Counted from the first letter of the stretch, positions 22,001 through 34,265 are shown. The stretch: DNA of 64,000 nucleotides from Fragilariopsis cylindrus CCMP1102 (GCA_900095095.1 FMBT01000469.1:19534-83533); one strand, 5' to 3'. Numbers and translations are program-made. Notes: generated by a model from the letters alone, not told the origin.

Positions 22001-24151
22001 CACATTGAAATGGTCTGAGACATTCTTCTACTAAATATCGTTCACTAATCGGTACACCATATTCTTCACTTGTTGTCGACGATGGTTGTTCCTGTCCATC
22101 TTGACCAGCACCAGCACCAGCACCACCACCACCAGTATTACCTTGTCCATAATTACCATGCCAACCTTTCCATTTCACAACACCCACACGTGTTACTCTT
22201 AAATGAGTTTGCATACTCAGCAATGCTTCGTAATCCCAATCTGCAGTCCATTTGGCTTGTGTGGATGTTTCACATCGATGTACAACAACTGGTAGGAAAG
22301 CACTAACAACCACTAATCCATCCGTTGAATTTAAATGAACTTGTTCACCGGAAGCTTGTCTTTTATGATGTTTTGAGTTTGATGATACAGATTCATTCAT
22401 TGGTGGTGGTGGTGGTGGTGCAAAACCCACCGATTTCTTTCTCGATTTACCTCCTCCTGCTTCTAATGATGCTCCTCCTAATGCTGCTGCTGCTGATTCT
22501 GCTGCATCATTATCATTATCACTACCACCAAGACCACAAGCACCACTACCTTCTACACCAATATAGTGACTTTTATCACCAGATATTCTTTTATGATATA
22601 TATCAGGACGTTGTCCACGACGTTTCCCTAATACATCATTCACAACGTATGTTTCACCGGCAGCTAAAATCGTAATGGTAACGAATGATAATTTAATTTT
22701 GGAGTATCGACATTATCTACATCCATATCATCATCCACATCAACATCATTATTAGATGCTGTGTTGTTTGTTATTGATGATGTTCGATTAGCAGATGTAT
22801 TAGTGGTTGTTGTAGTATCTTCAGTAGAGGGAATATAATTTTCATCGGAATCTTCTTCCCAACGATGGAATACACCAGCTCTAAAAACTGCATACCTATA
22901 TCTAAAATCTTTACTACTACTGGATTGCACTTTATTTGCAAATAAAGTACGTCCTGTTCCACCACCACCAGCAGCACCAGCAGGTGATAAGGGTGATGCT
23001 TTCTTTTGTATCTTTAGCACCGGCATAGGTAAAGATGATAGTGTACTATACCATGGATATTCAGTTGCAGTCGTATACAATGGAATCATCTATTGTTGTT
23101 GTTGTTGTTGTTGTTTTTAAAATTATTAGTAGTTTGTGGGGGAAAAGGCAAGTGAATAAATAAATAAATAAATAAGTGAGTGAGTGAGTCTCTCTGAGTT
23201 ATTACTACGTCTCTGATAAAACATTCCGACGGAATAGAGAAGAAGATGAAAGAAAAGAAAATGAAACGAGAAGTCTCTCTGAGTTATTACTACGTCTCTG
23301 ATAAAACATTCCGACGGAATAGAGAAGAAGATGAAAGAAAAGAAAATGAAACGAGAAAGAGAGATTACTGATAATGATCTGATGATGGAGTGGAGCGTGG
23401 CAACTGGATGGATTGTTTCGATTCCGATTCTGTGTCCGTGTGTGTGTATGATTGAAGGACGTCAATCTTTTTGTGTTTGTTGCGCATTTTACTTCTTTAT
23501 TCTTTCGTTTTTCGTGACAGAGACAAGCGTTGAAGTTGATTGATCTCGACGGTAAAGTGGGTCGAGTCGATCAAAAGTTTTGAAATGCATTGTTTCTTCT
23601 TCTTCTTCTACATCTTCTCCTATCAATTTCATCCATCGTGACAAACGGCATCGTCATCGTCAACATTATCATTATCAGCTGTCTCCATCTCTCTATCTCT
23701 CTCTCTCTTCCATTTCGAAAGATCAAAATCAAAGATCAAAGATCAAAGTCAAACTCTAATTCTAAAACACAACACAAAGACACGATATCTTGTTCCTTCT
23801 CTTTCTCTCTCTTTCTCTTATCTCTATTTTGGTTCTTCATCCTTCCAGTAGTAGAGAAACGTTACGTACCTTATGTCTATTGGTGGGTGAGGGTGGTTGT
23901 AATAATAATTGTGCTATTGTAACTGGATTCATAGCAGCATCTTCATATTCTTCCAGTGGTGTTAAATACACATCCTCGCCATGTCCTAATCGTTCACATC
24001 GGACTTTAAAATGAACCGAGGCAATATTCGATGTACTTGTCATGGGTACTGTGCCAACCGTACTTGTGGCAGAGGATTGTCGTGGTGGTGGTTGTGCTGA
24101 AGAAGAAGAAGACGAATCAGCAGTATTAGTAGTATTCATGGCAGCACTCAT
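19081..24151 (-). CDS. trehalose-6-phosphate synthase/phosphatase with N-terminal CBM20-like domain, three exons, frame-broken
   Basis: Exons are 24151-23870, 23089-21964 and 21794-19081. Exon 1 and the start of exon 2 look like a CBM20 starch-binding domain (VHFKVRCERLGHGEDVYL, then FRYRYAVFRAGVFHRWEED and TITILAAGETY). The GT20 synthase domain follows, with NEGDLVWIHGFHLLILPSYL, GLFLHTPFPSSEIFR, NADQVGFHLFEYARHF and VVLVTPIRDGLNLIPLEF. The C-terminal third is a TPP phosphatase-type HAD domain: LILFDYGGTIT (catalytic Asp and the usual DxDGT shape, here DYGGT), FVVSGKER, AAEHGMYISW and VLGDDHCDEPM. It should make or sense trehalose-6-phosphate from UDP-glucose and glucose-6-phosphate. DYGGT differs from DxDGT at the second Asp, so phosphatase activity is uncertain, as in plant class II TPS. 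Three -1 breaks (about 22695, 20425, 19559) interrupt the frame. Confidence 0.9.
23188..23357. repeat. perfect or near-perfect 85-bp tandem duplication inside intron 1
   Basis: The unit beginning GTCTCTCTGAGTTATTAC and containing ACATTCCGACGGAATAGAG occurs at 23188-23272 and again at 23273-23357. It lies in the 780-base first intron of the trehalose gene. Confidence 0.9.
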
Positions 24152-25280
24152 ACTGAATTATTTGTTTATATATTTATTTATATATATTGTGGTAGAAGAT
24201 ATGGTTTGAAGAGAGACAAAGAGATTGATAGTGCGGGGGGGGGAGGGGGCTGTATTACTCTCAATAGGTAGCAAGCAGAGAGGTAAGTCAAGTCAATAGC
24301 GATGTTCGTTCAATCGATCAATTGATGGGTCGTAACAAAGAATTCTATATCTTGATTGTATTTCTTGAGGGTTGAAAATAGAGCGAGTGTTGCTTGCGCT
24401 AACATAATAGCGTATGAAGATGCCTCTACTAGCTCCTCTACTAGTAGTATTTGTTGACGCTTCAAAAACAACGTGCAATACGTCACATAAACTTGTACAG
24501 TAATAATACAGTAGTAACAATCTACTGTAGGACCTCAAAGAAGTGGCGTCATGCATGTGAAAGAAGGAAAAGATTTCTATTGCGTCAATCACTAGGCGTG
24601 CGTGTGTGCGAAGAACATCTCGTCTGTCCGCCGCTGTCCCTTTTTCTTTCATCGTAGCATGACATCATTATTACAGTATCATCAGTATCATCATCGCGCA
24701 GTACATTGCAGTACCTTGTATGTACATTACATTGTGCGCGATAATTTTTGGATGACAGAAATAGTCTCTCACAAAACGTAGAACAAGTACAGAACAAAGG
24801 TTGTTTGTTGTACAGTAATGACTTTGCGTTTGTTTGGCGCCATTTTTTGTTTTGTTTTGTTCTGTGTGACGACCAACACAACGACGTAAATTATTGTCCG
24901 TAAACATGCCGTTCGGCATATGTTGTTTGAAATCGAATATCAAAGTTTTTGTGTTGTATGTTGTAGCTAACCAAATATGCGCGTCAAAGCAACATTATTT
25001 TAAAACTTGAAAAAGAAAAGAAAATGCCAAATTCAGAGAGGTAACTTAAGATATGAGAGCACTGAAACAAGAGAAACCGGCAATAAATCTTTAACCTTCA
25101 AGAAAAAACACACCACTAGTGCGCATTAATCTAGTCGTGTAGAAAAGTGGAACAAATAGAAGAGAGAGTGAGAGACAGCAGCCAGTTACTGATGGATGAG
25201 GAAAGAGAGAGAGAGAAGTGGGGTGTGTGTGTGTGTGATTCGGTAATAGGAATAGAAAACGATATTGAACGACAGCTGAT
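24152..25280. other. intergenic region between divergent genes
   Basis: It holds the upstream regions of the trehalose gene (leftward) and a small gene (rightward). A G-rich run lies at about 24234-24249. No further gene is supported. Confidence 0.45.
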
Positions 25281-25803
25281 ATGACCAAACTAAAATAGGA
25301 ACGAAGACAAGTGATGCATCAATTCTTGATAACGATGACGATGCTGACGATGATGATGGGAAGAATCCACAACAACAACAGCGTCAATGTCCAGTCGGAA
25401 TTGATCGTTTAAGGTATCAATATGGCACAGTATCACAGCAGCAGCAGCAGCAGCAGCAGCAGCAAGAAATAGTTCCATCGATGGTATCGTCAAATGACGG
25501 TGGCAATAATGGCGACGGCAAAGTCAATGGCAACGACGAGAAACTTACTGGCAGCATGCAGCAGCGATGACGATGATTATTTTGTTGGAGGTGATTTCAG
25601 AAAAGTAGAATTGAAATCGAAAAAGACATCGAAAATAATGAAGACGATGCCTCCTCCAACTCCACCTACTATTCGGTTCCTTCTTTTCTGGAAGAAAATC
25701 TTGCACAACAACAACAACAACAATCGTAAAAGAATTCCAGAATACACTTGCAATTAAATTGGGACATGGGAGTGTAGGTTCGAAACGTTGGGGACATATA
25801 TAA
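25281..25803 (+). CDS. small acidic, Gln-rich protein, frame-broken
   Basis: The gene is not visible as one ORF. It appears when the frame is allowed to move by -1 several times. The start ATG at 25281 (MTKLK) is followed by SDASILDNDDDADDDDGKN, a poly-Gln run (about 25435-25465) and EIVPSMVSSNDGGNNGDG. Then come SDDDDYFVGGDFRKVELKSK, SVPSFLEENLAQQQQQQ and KEFQNTLAIKLGHGSVGSK, ending near 25803 (or 25840 with one more shift). Each piece has the codon usage of neighbouring genes, and stops fall only at the proposed breaks. I recognise no domain. The case rests on consistent composition and coding texture, so it is moderate. Confidence 0.4.
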
Positions 25804-26536
25804 AAATATTACGATGAAGAATGGGTTTAATATCAATTGAATTGTTGTTATTGCTACTGTATTTCTCTGGTTCATTTTACTATGGCTGTTTTTTAATAAT
25901 TATATATAACGAATCAGAAAAAAATCATTTCTGTCTTCTTGAAAGATATTCTATACATAGTAGAAAAAATACAGGTAGTGTCACTAGAAGAAACTGACTT
26001 GATTAGTCCATCTCCACGCTCAAGCCAACAGAACAGAGCGGAATCCTAGCAAAACTACGTATCTACTATATAAAGAGTAAAGTAGCAAAATATTTCTAAA
26101 TCCAACTATATTAAATACAGATATTATTTGTGTATGGACTTACGTACGTGTACGCTTATGAAGATGAAATCAAAGTTAAAGTAGAAACGAATAAGCTTCT
26201 CACAACTGTAGTCTTTCGTTGTCTTCGTTCCTTCCTTTTACCGTTGAGTATAATCGAAATCAATCAACGTGTTCTCAATCTCTCGCGATGTGGGGCTAAG
26301 ACCCGCCCGAATTTTTTCGTCGAACTTTTCTTACTTTTTAATCGTGGCACATACAAGCAAACGACCAATTCATTACTCGTACCGTGCGTTGAGGTGGTTT
26401 GCGGAAATGCGTGACTGGAAACACAGTTGTGTGACGCAAAAAGTTAATGAAGGTGGTGGTGATGATGCTCTTACCATGTAGTCGACGACATTTTCATAAA
26501 TTTGAAGAAATTTACTTGCTAGCTATCTGCTCTTGA
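25804..26536. other. intergenic region
   Basis: I see no gene, RNA or repeat of note here. Confidence 0.4.
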
Positions 26537-27241
26537 ATGCATCGTATCATCATGATTTGTTCCAACCTTGCCATTGAAATATGCACTGCGTACAAAGAAA
26601 CAATCCATACCATAGTAAATATTATGCATGGGGATATACACAGAGGAAATATTATGCTGGAACAATATCATCAATCGCAAAACAAGTGTACCAAAAATGC
26701 TTCAATACGTCCAAATTCGTCCTCTGTTAAGGCCGTATTGCAACGGAGTAGAAGCGATGTCGGGGAAACCAATTCAATTGTCAAATCTATTAGAAAGCCA
26801 CTCAAATCTTGTCTAAAAAAAGTTAACAGTGACAACCAGTTATTGGAAAAGTCGCATATTACATTCACTAAGCTTGTGAAAGTGCATTATGTTCCATCAC
26901 TACTTAATCTAAGTGAAAGTCACATGCGGCGACTATGGTTCCAAGAGAAAGATTATGATATGATCAAACTGAATGTTCATCATCTGATTCAAAATGTTAG
27001 AAATGATAGCACCAGAAAGAACGACGACAGCGTCAGAGGATTAGAACGGTATTTTGAAAAAGATGCGATCAAAAAAATGCAAGTAATTGCTATGGCCGCA
27101 GTGCTGGGTGAGCAAGCAGAACAATTGCGTATAGGACGATCGGACCCTATAAAAATATCAGAGGTTTGTAGACTGCATACTTGGCGGAGTATATTTGATG
27201 CCACAAAACGCGGGCAGTTCGACGAAACTTCAAAAAAATAA
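26537..27241 (+). CDS. 234-residue protein of a diatom-type uncharacterised family
   Basis: The frame is intact from the ATG at 26537; an in-frame ATG at 26624 is an equally good start. After a basic N-terminal third (KSIRKPLKSCLKK), the C-terminal part has a pattern I recall from many predicted diatom proteins. It is a short beta segment (THITFTKLVKVHYVP-like), then MRRLWFQEKDYDMIKLN, VRGLERYF, MAAVLGEQAEQLRIGRSDP and a final helix WRSIFDATKRGQFDE. No catalytic motif is visible and the family has no function I can state. It is likely cytosolic or nuclear, with no signal peptide or membrane segment. The match is from memory, not from a search. Confidence 0.6.
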   Translation: MHRIIMICSNLAIEICTAYKETIHTIVNIMHGDIHRGNIMLEQYHQSQNKCTKNASIRPNSSSVKAVLQRSRSDVGETNSIVKSIRKPLKSCLKKVNSDNQLLEKSHITFTKLVKVHYVPSLLNLSESHMRRLWFQEKDYDMIKLNVHHLIQNVRNDSTRKNDDSVRGLERYFEKDAIKKMQVIAMAAVLGEQAEQLRIGRSDPIKISEVCRLHTWRSIFDATKRGQFDETSKK

Positions 27242-28043
27242 GCATCCAACAGATGGTTAATAAGGTAATAAAATTGTTATCATTTTATTTGAATTAGTTT
27301 CCTCTACTTTTAATTTAATAGTCTCCATTGATGGAATTGTGATTATCGTAGACAATGGAAAAAAAGTTGAAGGAAGCCTTTATATTTTTAGTGTATCGGC
27401 GCTCTCTATTCTATCCACCATGTGCTTCCGTATACCGAACGTATAGTGTGTATTCGGGACATCTAGATAAGATCTATCGAATACGTTCGCTCAATTCTAT
27501 GTGGTTCCGATGTTGCTTCCACTATTAACTATACTATAGTTATTCTATGTTTATACCTGGCGACTAATACGGTAGCTCTGAGAAGACCCTTTGTTTCGCT
27601 ATTGTCAACGATACAAACTATGTACCAATTTCAGGAAGAATGATCGATCGTACAACTGGCGAATTCTTCATTCAACGACGCGGAAGCCAAAATAAAAATA
27701 TTTATGCTATTACACGGCCGTACTTCATGTAATTCATGCACTTCTAGTGTGAACACTAAGTAAATCATCACACTATCGACGAATGAAATTAATCGTGCCA
27801 CGAACCGCTACGAACTGTGGTGTTTCGCACGATGCCTTTCATCTTTATTTTTTCCGCCACGACTCAGAATCCAAAATTTAACGATAAATCTACTACAGAT
27901 CTTTTATAAAGTAAGTACGGTACAGTATTACGGAATGATACAGTATCGTATCGTCATCTTCTCACTGAACAATTTATAATGTTCTCACAATTTGCAATTC
28001 ACAAACAACAAACTACAAACAACAAACGCAAAAGTATAAACTT
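27242..28043. other. intergenic region
   Basis: Nothing supported by sequence was found. It is the shared flank of two genes on the plus strand. Confidence 0.4.
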
Positions 28044-29044
28044 ATGATGGATAACGCATTCTTTGATTATATCTCCTCATCGGCTTTATCGCTCGTTGTT
28101 TCAGGAAATACTGGGATATCACCATTCTTGACACTATTTGTTTTGGGTTTAGTGGAAATGGGAAATCCATCACTACTTAACATGGGTGAAACGATGGAAG
28201 TTATGTTAGCATCGTGGTGGTCCATTGGTATTCTTGGTATTTGACGGTGGGTGAAACTGTTGGAAAATGTATCCCAGCAATCGATGAAATAATCGATTCT
28301 GCTGAGGTATTTGTCGTTCCTGTTATTAGTGTATTAGCATCACTTGCAACTTTGGATTGTTACCGGTACCTGGTGGATCATCAATCGCTGATGCTGCAGG
28401 GCAAGGACAAAGTCTTGATGTATTGGGTATGCTTGGTGATAGTGGTGGGATTTTAGATTACTACAAGAAGATGATACAGTAGTTGCAGCAATTGTTGAAG
28501 ATGAAAGCAATGATTTTGGTGAAGGGTTTATTACATTTACAAAGGTAGTTTTGGTCATTGTTGGTATCGGTTTGTCATTATGATTCATTTCTTTAAGATG
28601 ATACTCCGTGTGTCATCTTTGATGTGTTCTGGAGGATGCTGTCAACCGTGTATTACAATCATGGAATTTTCATTGGTTATATTTGGGATCGTGCTCTCAA
28701 TCTTAGCACCAGCATTTGCTATCGTTGCGTGTATCGTATTATTGATAGCAGCGGGATGGGTAATTAAAGTGAAATTTTGTAAAAAGAAAGACGATGATGA
28801 CAGTACTGATGGGGATAGTAAAAACACGAAGCAAGCAGGCGTAGACAATGATGACAATACTGATGGGGATATTAAAAACACGAAGCAAGCAGGCGTAAAC
28901 AATGACGTCGAAAACCAACATACACCAGCAAAAACCAAAAGAAACACTTCTATCACGGCAGCTGCACCTATTGAGACGACAGCCGAATTTGTAGATATCT
29001 CGTCCCTTCCTCCACCAATCGCACCTCACATCACAATGAAATAG
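28044..29044 (+). CDS. DUF4126-type membrane protein, frame-broken
   Basis: Starting at the ATG at 28044, the first frame gives SLVVSGNTGISPFLTLFVLG and ASWWSIGILGI, the N-terminal signature of DUF4126 membrane proteins. After a -1 change at the TGA near 28242 it continues as LTVGETVGKCIPAIDEI, the family's conserved E/K/P segment. Further -1 changes near 28360, 28458 and 28578 restore LLPVPGGSS, LLQEDDTVVAAIVEDE, and a last membrane block (EFSLVIFGIVLSILAPAFAI and IVLLIAAGWVIKV). A polar tail carries two copies of a TDGD(S/I)KNTKQAGV repeat. The protein should be an integral membrane protein of unknown function. Family assignment is by motif order; the four breaks lie within 350 bases. Confidence 0.65.
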
Positions 29045-29233
29045 CTAAACCCGATTTGGAAGCAACGACGTATTAGTACTACTAGTAATGAATTAATCAA
29101 GTCGTTGTCATGAAGTGATGAGGACAAGTAGCTGGTGTCCCTTTTAATAATTTATCTTTTGATAGTATATTATTTGATGATACTGTACTAATTCTTCTTA
29201 CTTCATCAGTTCCTTTATCCCAATCAGTCTCTA

Positions 29234-30823
29234 CTACAACATCGCTGCTGATGTTGTCTCCCTCTTGCTGCCGTTTTTTTTGCTGTGACGTTCGTGTTCA
29301 ACTTGTTGTTGCATCCGACGTTCTAATTTCTGTTGACGATGACGTTCATATTCAAGTTGTTGCTGCTGCCAATTCAATTGTGATTGCTGTTGTTCTGTAA
29401 GTATCTTTCCTTCCAATACTTTCCGTACATCTCTGTCATCTTCTTCGTGTAACCGTGCTTTTCTTCGTTTCGCTTGATGTTCATTAAGTCCGATACTATT
29501 ATCTTGACTGCTGGACGTCATAGCAGAATTACGTTTACGTTTTTCATCATGACATTGAGCTTCTTGATAAAGCAAACTTCCATCACGATGATAATGTTTG
29601 GTGGGTTTTGGTAACCACAATTTCGGTTTCGATTTATGCACATTTAATATCAACGACTTTAGTCTCGATTTTTCTAGATCATATTGTTCCTTTGCGTGCT
29701 TCATAAGAAGGTATTGTTGTTGAAATCCTTCTTTAGTTGATTGGATTTTCGATTCTTCAATCGTAATCCGTTTTAGTTTTTGTTCCTGTTCGTTTTGCTT
29801 TTAGTAAGAAATTGTACCTCTTCTTTTGTTTCACACAAGTGTTCGCGGTGACGTTGTGGCGATTGCATCTGCTGATGCTGCATCTGCTGCTGTTGCTGCT
29901 GTAACGATTGTGACTGCGATTGATTCTGCATCTGCATCTGCGATTGCTGTTGCTGTTGCTGTTGTGCAGTTTTGATCAATAATCTTGCAACTAATTCTTG
30001 CTTCTGTTGATGTTGATATTGATGTTCTTGATGTTGATGTTCTTGAAGCTGCTGTTGATACTGCTGTTGTTGTTGTTGCTGCTGCTGCACATTACCAATC
30101 AACATCCTTGCAACTAATTTTTTATGGACTTGCTGTTGTACATGCTGGACTTGCTGCTGCTGCTCTTGTTCATTTCGCAAAATCCTCGCGACTAATACTT
30201 GTTTCTGATTTCGTTGTTCCTCTTGCTGCTGATAATGTGGTTGACGTGATTTTACCATTGCAATTTTCAATAACGGTTCTTGTTGTTGAATAGGCTGATG
30301 CCATTCAACTGCTGCTGCTGTTCTTGGATTTCCTTCGCCTGTTTTCTTTGTGTTCATCTTCCTTCTTCTTCGAACTAGAAGATGATGATTTTGATCTATT
30401 ATTATGACGTTTACGTTCCATAATAACAACTAAATCTTCTGAAATTTGTCTGTGTTCTTGACGTAATGCCTGCTCGATTTTATCACTACGACTCTTCTCG
30501 TCCTCGTCGCTCGAATTATCATCTACTGTCGATGCTTTGTTACGACGATTACGTGATTGGTAACGATTTGTCAATTCAATTGCAATTTCTTCTTGCTGTG
30601 CTTGAAGCATCACTATATACTGCTGATGTTGCTGTTCTTTAGGATCATTGGAGGCAGCAATAACAAGTTGCTGTTGCTGTTGTTGCTCTTGCTCTTGCTG
30701 TTTCATTTGTCCATCTAACCGTATCGCCTGTTGTGTGATGGTGATATCGGGTTGTGCTACGGCAATATCATCCGGCGAGGACGACATGGAGGCGGTGTTT
30801 ACTACAGGATTTGTTGCTTCCAT
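29234..30823 (-). CDS. Gln-rich coiled-coil protein, frame-broken
   Basis: The start is the ATG at 30823 (MEATNPVVNTASMSSSPDD). Three -1 shifts (about 30350, 30305 and 29780) join the pieces: a Gln-rich first part, an acidic/basic middle (EDEKSRSDKIEQALRQEHRQ), a long Gln-rich centre, and a charged C-terminal helix (AKEQYDLEKSRLKSLILNV, KAR/RRKARLHEEDDRDVRK). Three imperfect copies of a (V/K/E)LVAR(I/M/L)L motif are spaced by poly-Gln in the centre. Long heptad-like charged stretches suggest coiled coils. No enzymatic domain is present. Such proteins are often nuclear regulators or scaffolds, but that is inference. Confidence 0.6.
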
Positions 30824-32293
30824 CGTCGTTGCTGCTGACTTATATAGGGTAGTATTGCAGAGTTACAGTTTTTGTTATAGGTACGACTTGATTTTTGATT
30901 GAGGAGTGTACAATACAATTTGATAAAATGGAAAGTGCAATTTAGGTAGTGGGAAAATGAAAATGGTGTACAGTACTGCCTAGCTAGTATGCAATATATT
31001 TTGATTTTTTTTTCGATGTTCTTTCTCAACTACACTCCTCCTTTGAAGTATTGTATTGTTGCATGCAATATGGTCCAGATCCACAATATAGTTTATAACT
31101 AGATCAAACACAAGTTTGTTCTAGAATGAAAAGTGTTTACCCTATCCTTTTTCAATTTTAAGCTACTAAAAAATGTTTCAATAAAGGTGTTGCTCTCATT
31201 TGCATTGCATTGCAAACGATAAATACCGGTAGTCAACCCAATTCAAAACAAATCAACCGTTAGGGTTGGACTCGCCTGGCGATGAGTGTGGGTCTTTGGT
31301 TTCGTTTTGTTCTTTTTTTGAACTTGTGATATCGTGGTAGCGTGAAAAGATGTCGTACTACTGTATATTAGACCTAGTATCAATACCGTATCAATGAGAT
31401 TGATAAAAATTGATCAACTTACGTCACTGGTAGCGTGAAAAATTAGCGAAATCACTAAGTATTTCTATTTTAGATAACGTTAGCGCGTACAAAACTTTGG
31501 CTTTCTTTTGATATACCGGTAGAGAGTCGACTCTCTCATACTTGGCACTACAGCTGGGGTGCAAGCAAAAAAGCTCATTATTATTATTTTATTGGCAAGT
31601 GGTTCAACGGAAGATCGACGACGAGGAACTTTCTTTTGGTGGTGTGCGTACTGTACAAATCTTTCAACGGAAGACTGACTCATTCGACTCAAACCGCGTA
31701 AAGTGTGATTGAATATCTTAAAATCAATAATTCATTGTAGTCGTCTTTCCGTAACCCGTCTTCGTATATTATTGCGCGGGAGAACCCGGATATTTTGTAA
31801 TTTCACTCACGACGTGTTCGCGCGCAATTCATTTTAAAACAAATCTATCTATTCTTATTGCACATCATCTCATCGATCAATTCATCACGATTCACAATTC
31901 ACAATTCACTTCCCAAGAACAGACGCTAACATACACGCACAACAACTCACAATCAGAATCAGAATCACGTGAATAGATGCTGCCTCAAGAATTAGGAACA
32001 GCGATCTCCTTTTGTCTCCCTAGAATAACAGAAGTTTCCTTACCAGAAAAATAAAAGTTGCTGTCCGGACGAAACTACGAGACAACTGATATTATCCATC
32101 TTCTTATTCTGCTGGTCCCATATATCTTCAATCTCATTCTTGTATGAGATACCTCTACTCAAACATCCAGAAGTGAATCCATCGCATCAAATCATATAGC
32201 ATAGCTTATCATATCATACAAGTCGTACACTCGAATACGCACAATACCGCCGCATAAACGAAACAATAATAGAACAGAATTTACCACAATATA
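30824..32293. other. intergenic region with left arm of an inverted duplication
   Basis: This is the divergent space between the Gln-rich gene and the membrane-protein gene. It contains the 104-bp module described separately (31724-31827); otherwise nothing is recognised. Confidence 0.5.
31724..31827 (+). promoter_or_regulatory. left copy of an inverted ~100-bp module upstream of a gene
   Basis: It matches the reverse complement of 35133-35257. About 80 bases (from TCAATAATTCATTGTAG through GGAGAACCCGGATATTTTG) are identical except for one base, then CACTCACGACGTGTTCGCG to GCGCAA is identical. This copy lacks about 21 bases present in the other. It lies 467 bases upstream of the ATG at 32294 and points towards it. 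The GCGCGC core resembles an E2F-type site; that reading is inference. Confidence 0.7.
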
Positions 32294-33627
32294 ATGACGG
32301 ACCATAATACAGATACTCACACAACAAACGATTGTTCAATCTATCGTTGTGTCTATTTTCTAGCGATAATCATTCTGATACCCACCGGACTCTTGCATGG
32401 ACCATGGGTGCTGTTCCAGATCGGTATAGGACTCGTCCTCCTTCCCTTTGCTGCGGGGACCCTCGCTTCGGCATTTATTCTCATCGCCTTTGCAATTTGC
32501 CATCCTGTCCAGGGAGCTATTATGGCATTTGTTGTTGTGAATATCACCATGATTGCTATGCACGACTGCCCTATAAGTTTTCTTTTTTTCCCTTTTAGTT
32601 GTGCGGTAGCGGTGGATATTCCGATCTTGCTCTTTTCCATCGGGTATCTGTGCCAAACTTCCTATTATCAACGAAAGGCAGTCGTCCGAGAGCGGCAGTG
32701 GTGCACCGATTTACGGAAGAAACAACAACAGCAACAATTCAGCATCGTCACAACAGCAACAATTCAGCATCGTCGCTAGACTACTATTGGGTCGGAGAAT
32801 ACGAAGCACCCTCATCGCTACAGTACGTAACACCGAACAACGGTGATGAAAAACAAAGTACTAGTATCCAGCTATTCCATAACAACGGCAATCAGCAGCA
32901 CGGAGCAGTAGAAAAGAATGGTCTCGAAGAGTGTAGTTGTACAGAGGAAGAAGAAGAAGAAGAAGAAGTGTGTTATAAGATACAGCAGCAACGCTTCCAC
33001 AAGAAATTTATGGTCACGGTTGACTTATACCAGGCCACCTCGTTGGAAGTGTTGGTCCTTCCAGGACGACCGAACAGCGCCATGTTGTCCAAGCCATTGG
33101 AGAAGGACCGGTGTATTTCGAAGTGGATACCAATTTTCCTCATCATTCATGCGGGTGGGTTTTCGTTTCTGGGTGTCGTGATGCCCCTGAAAAGATTAAT
33201 TGACAACAGTAAGGATACATATGGTCAGGATGATGACTATATATTATGTCCCCACATGGAATGGCAAACATATGTTCCGTACATCACTTTGGTCGTAATG
33301 GTGATGCTTGCAGTAAGTAATTTTGTTTGGAATAGATACCAAATGGGGGAATTTGCAGCCGTGGCTGTCCATAATCCTGCCGGTGGTGAGCAAGAACTCG
33401 TCACAGTCGTTGGTCTACAAAACAAGATGGAGGAGGACGAATACCACCACCATAGCAATGATGATGATGATGATAAGACTGAGACTGAGACTGAGACTGC
33501 GTGTACTTCTCGAGAGCTTGACAATGATGATGAGACTGCTTGCACTCGAGAGCTTGACAATGATGACGACACCACGTACACTCGAGAGCCTATCGGCACA
33601 GGGAGGAATGGAGCCTTCCTGGTTTGA
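32294..33627 (+). CDS. multi-pass membrane protein, one frame break
   Basis: The ATG at 32294 opens a frame with three or four hydrophobic segments (VYFLAIIILIPTGLL, VLFQIGIGLVLLPFAAGTLA, AFVVVNITMIAMH, AVDIPILLFSIGYL). One -1 change near 32777, at CGC-TAG, joins it to a frame starting LDYYWVGEYEAPSS that runs to 33627. That part has two more membrane segments (KWIPIFLIIHAGGFSFLGVV and VPYITLVVMVMLAVSNFVW). Its acidic tail contains repeats of (T)ACTRELDNDD. A 24-bp unit encoding ATIQH is duplicated right at the break. No known transporter signature is visible. It is convergent with H2A.X. Confidence 0.6.
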
Positions 33628-34265
33628 AAGATGATAGAGACAACCAAAAGAAACAACCGAGCCCAATTCGGCAGCGAGAAAAGAAAATTGATGAAGTGAG
33701 AAATCGTTGCCAATTTAAAAGAAAAAAGCAAATAAAACGAATTGGAAGACAGTACAGTAAGACGATATAATTCGATTGAGAGACGAACGTTACGAACAAA
33801 CGATACGCGCCTCTTTACACGCCGATATACTAGAGTAGATGAACAGTCATGCCATCCACATGTAAATTGCAACATCATTTGTTAAGCAGTCAGTCATAGA
33901 TGAGCCATAGAAACACTAGGTACATACTATATGTAGTAATATTGAATGCTGTACTACAAAAAAAAGGATGTTCAAGATTTTCATTATAGTATATTCTTTC
34001 AAAATTAAAAAGGTCACATATAATATTTATTATGCAATACGTGTGTAGTGAGTAAACAGTCTTCATATTATTATATCGATATACGACTTTCTCCACCTCA
34101 TCTCACCTCACCACATCTACTTCATATTAATAAGATTTCTTTTATCCACACTTATTCTTTTTTTGGTAGACAATAAATCACATCAATATTAATTATATTG
34201 TATTTATTATTCCCCAGACACAACACAAACACGGAAAGACGATAAAATTGCAAGGAAGAAAATAT
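33628..34265. other. intergenic region between convergent genes
   Basis: This is the shared 3' flank of the membrane-protein gene and H2A. I find no further feature. Confidence 0.45.
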
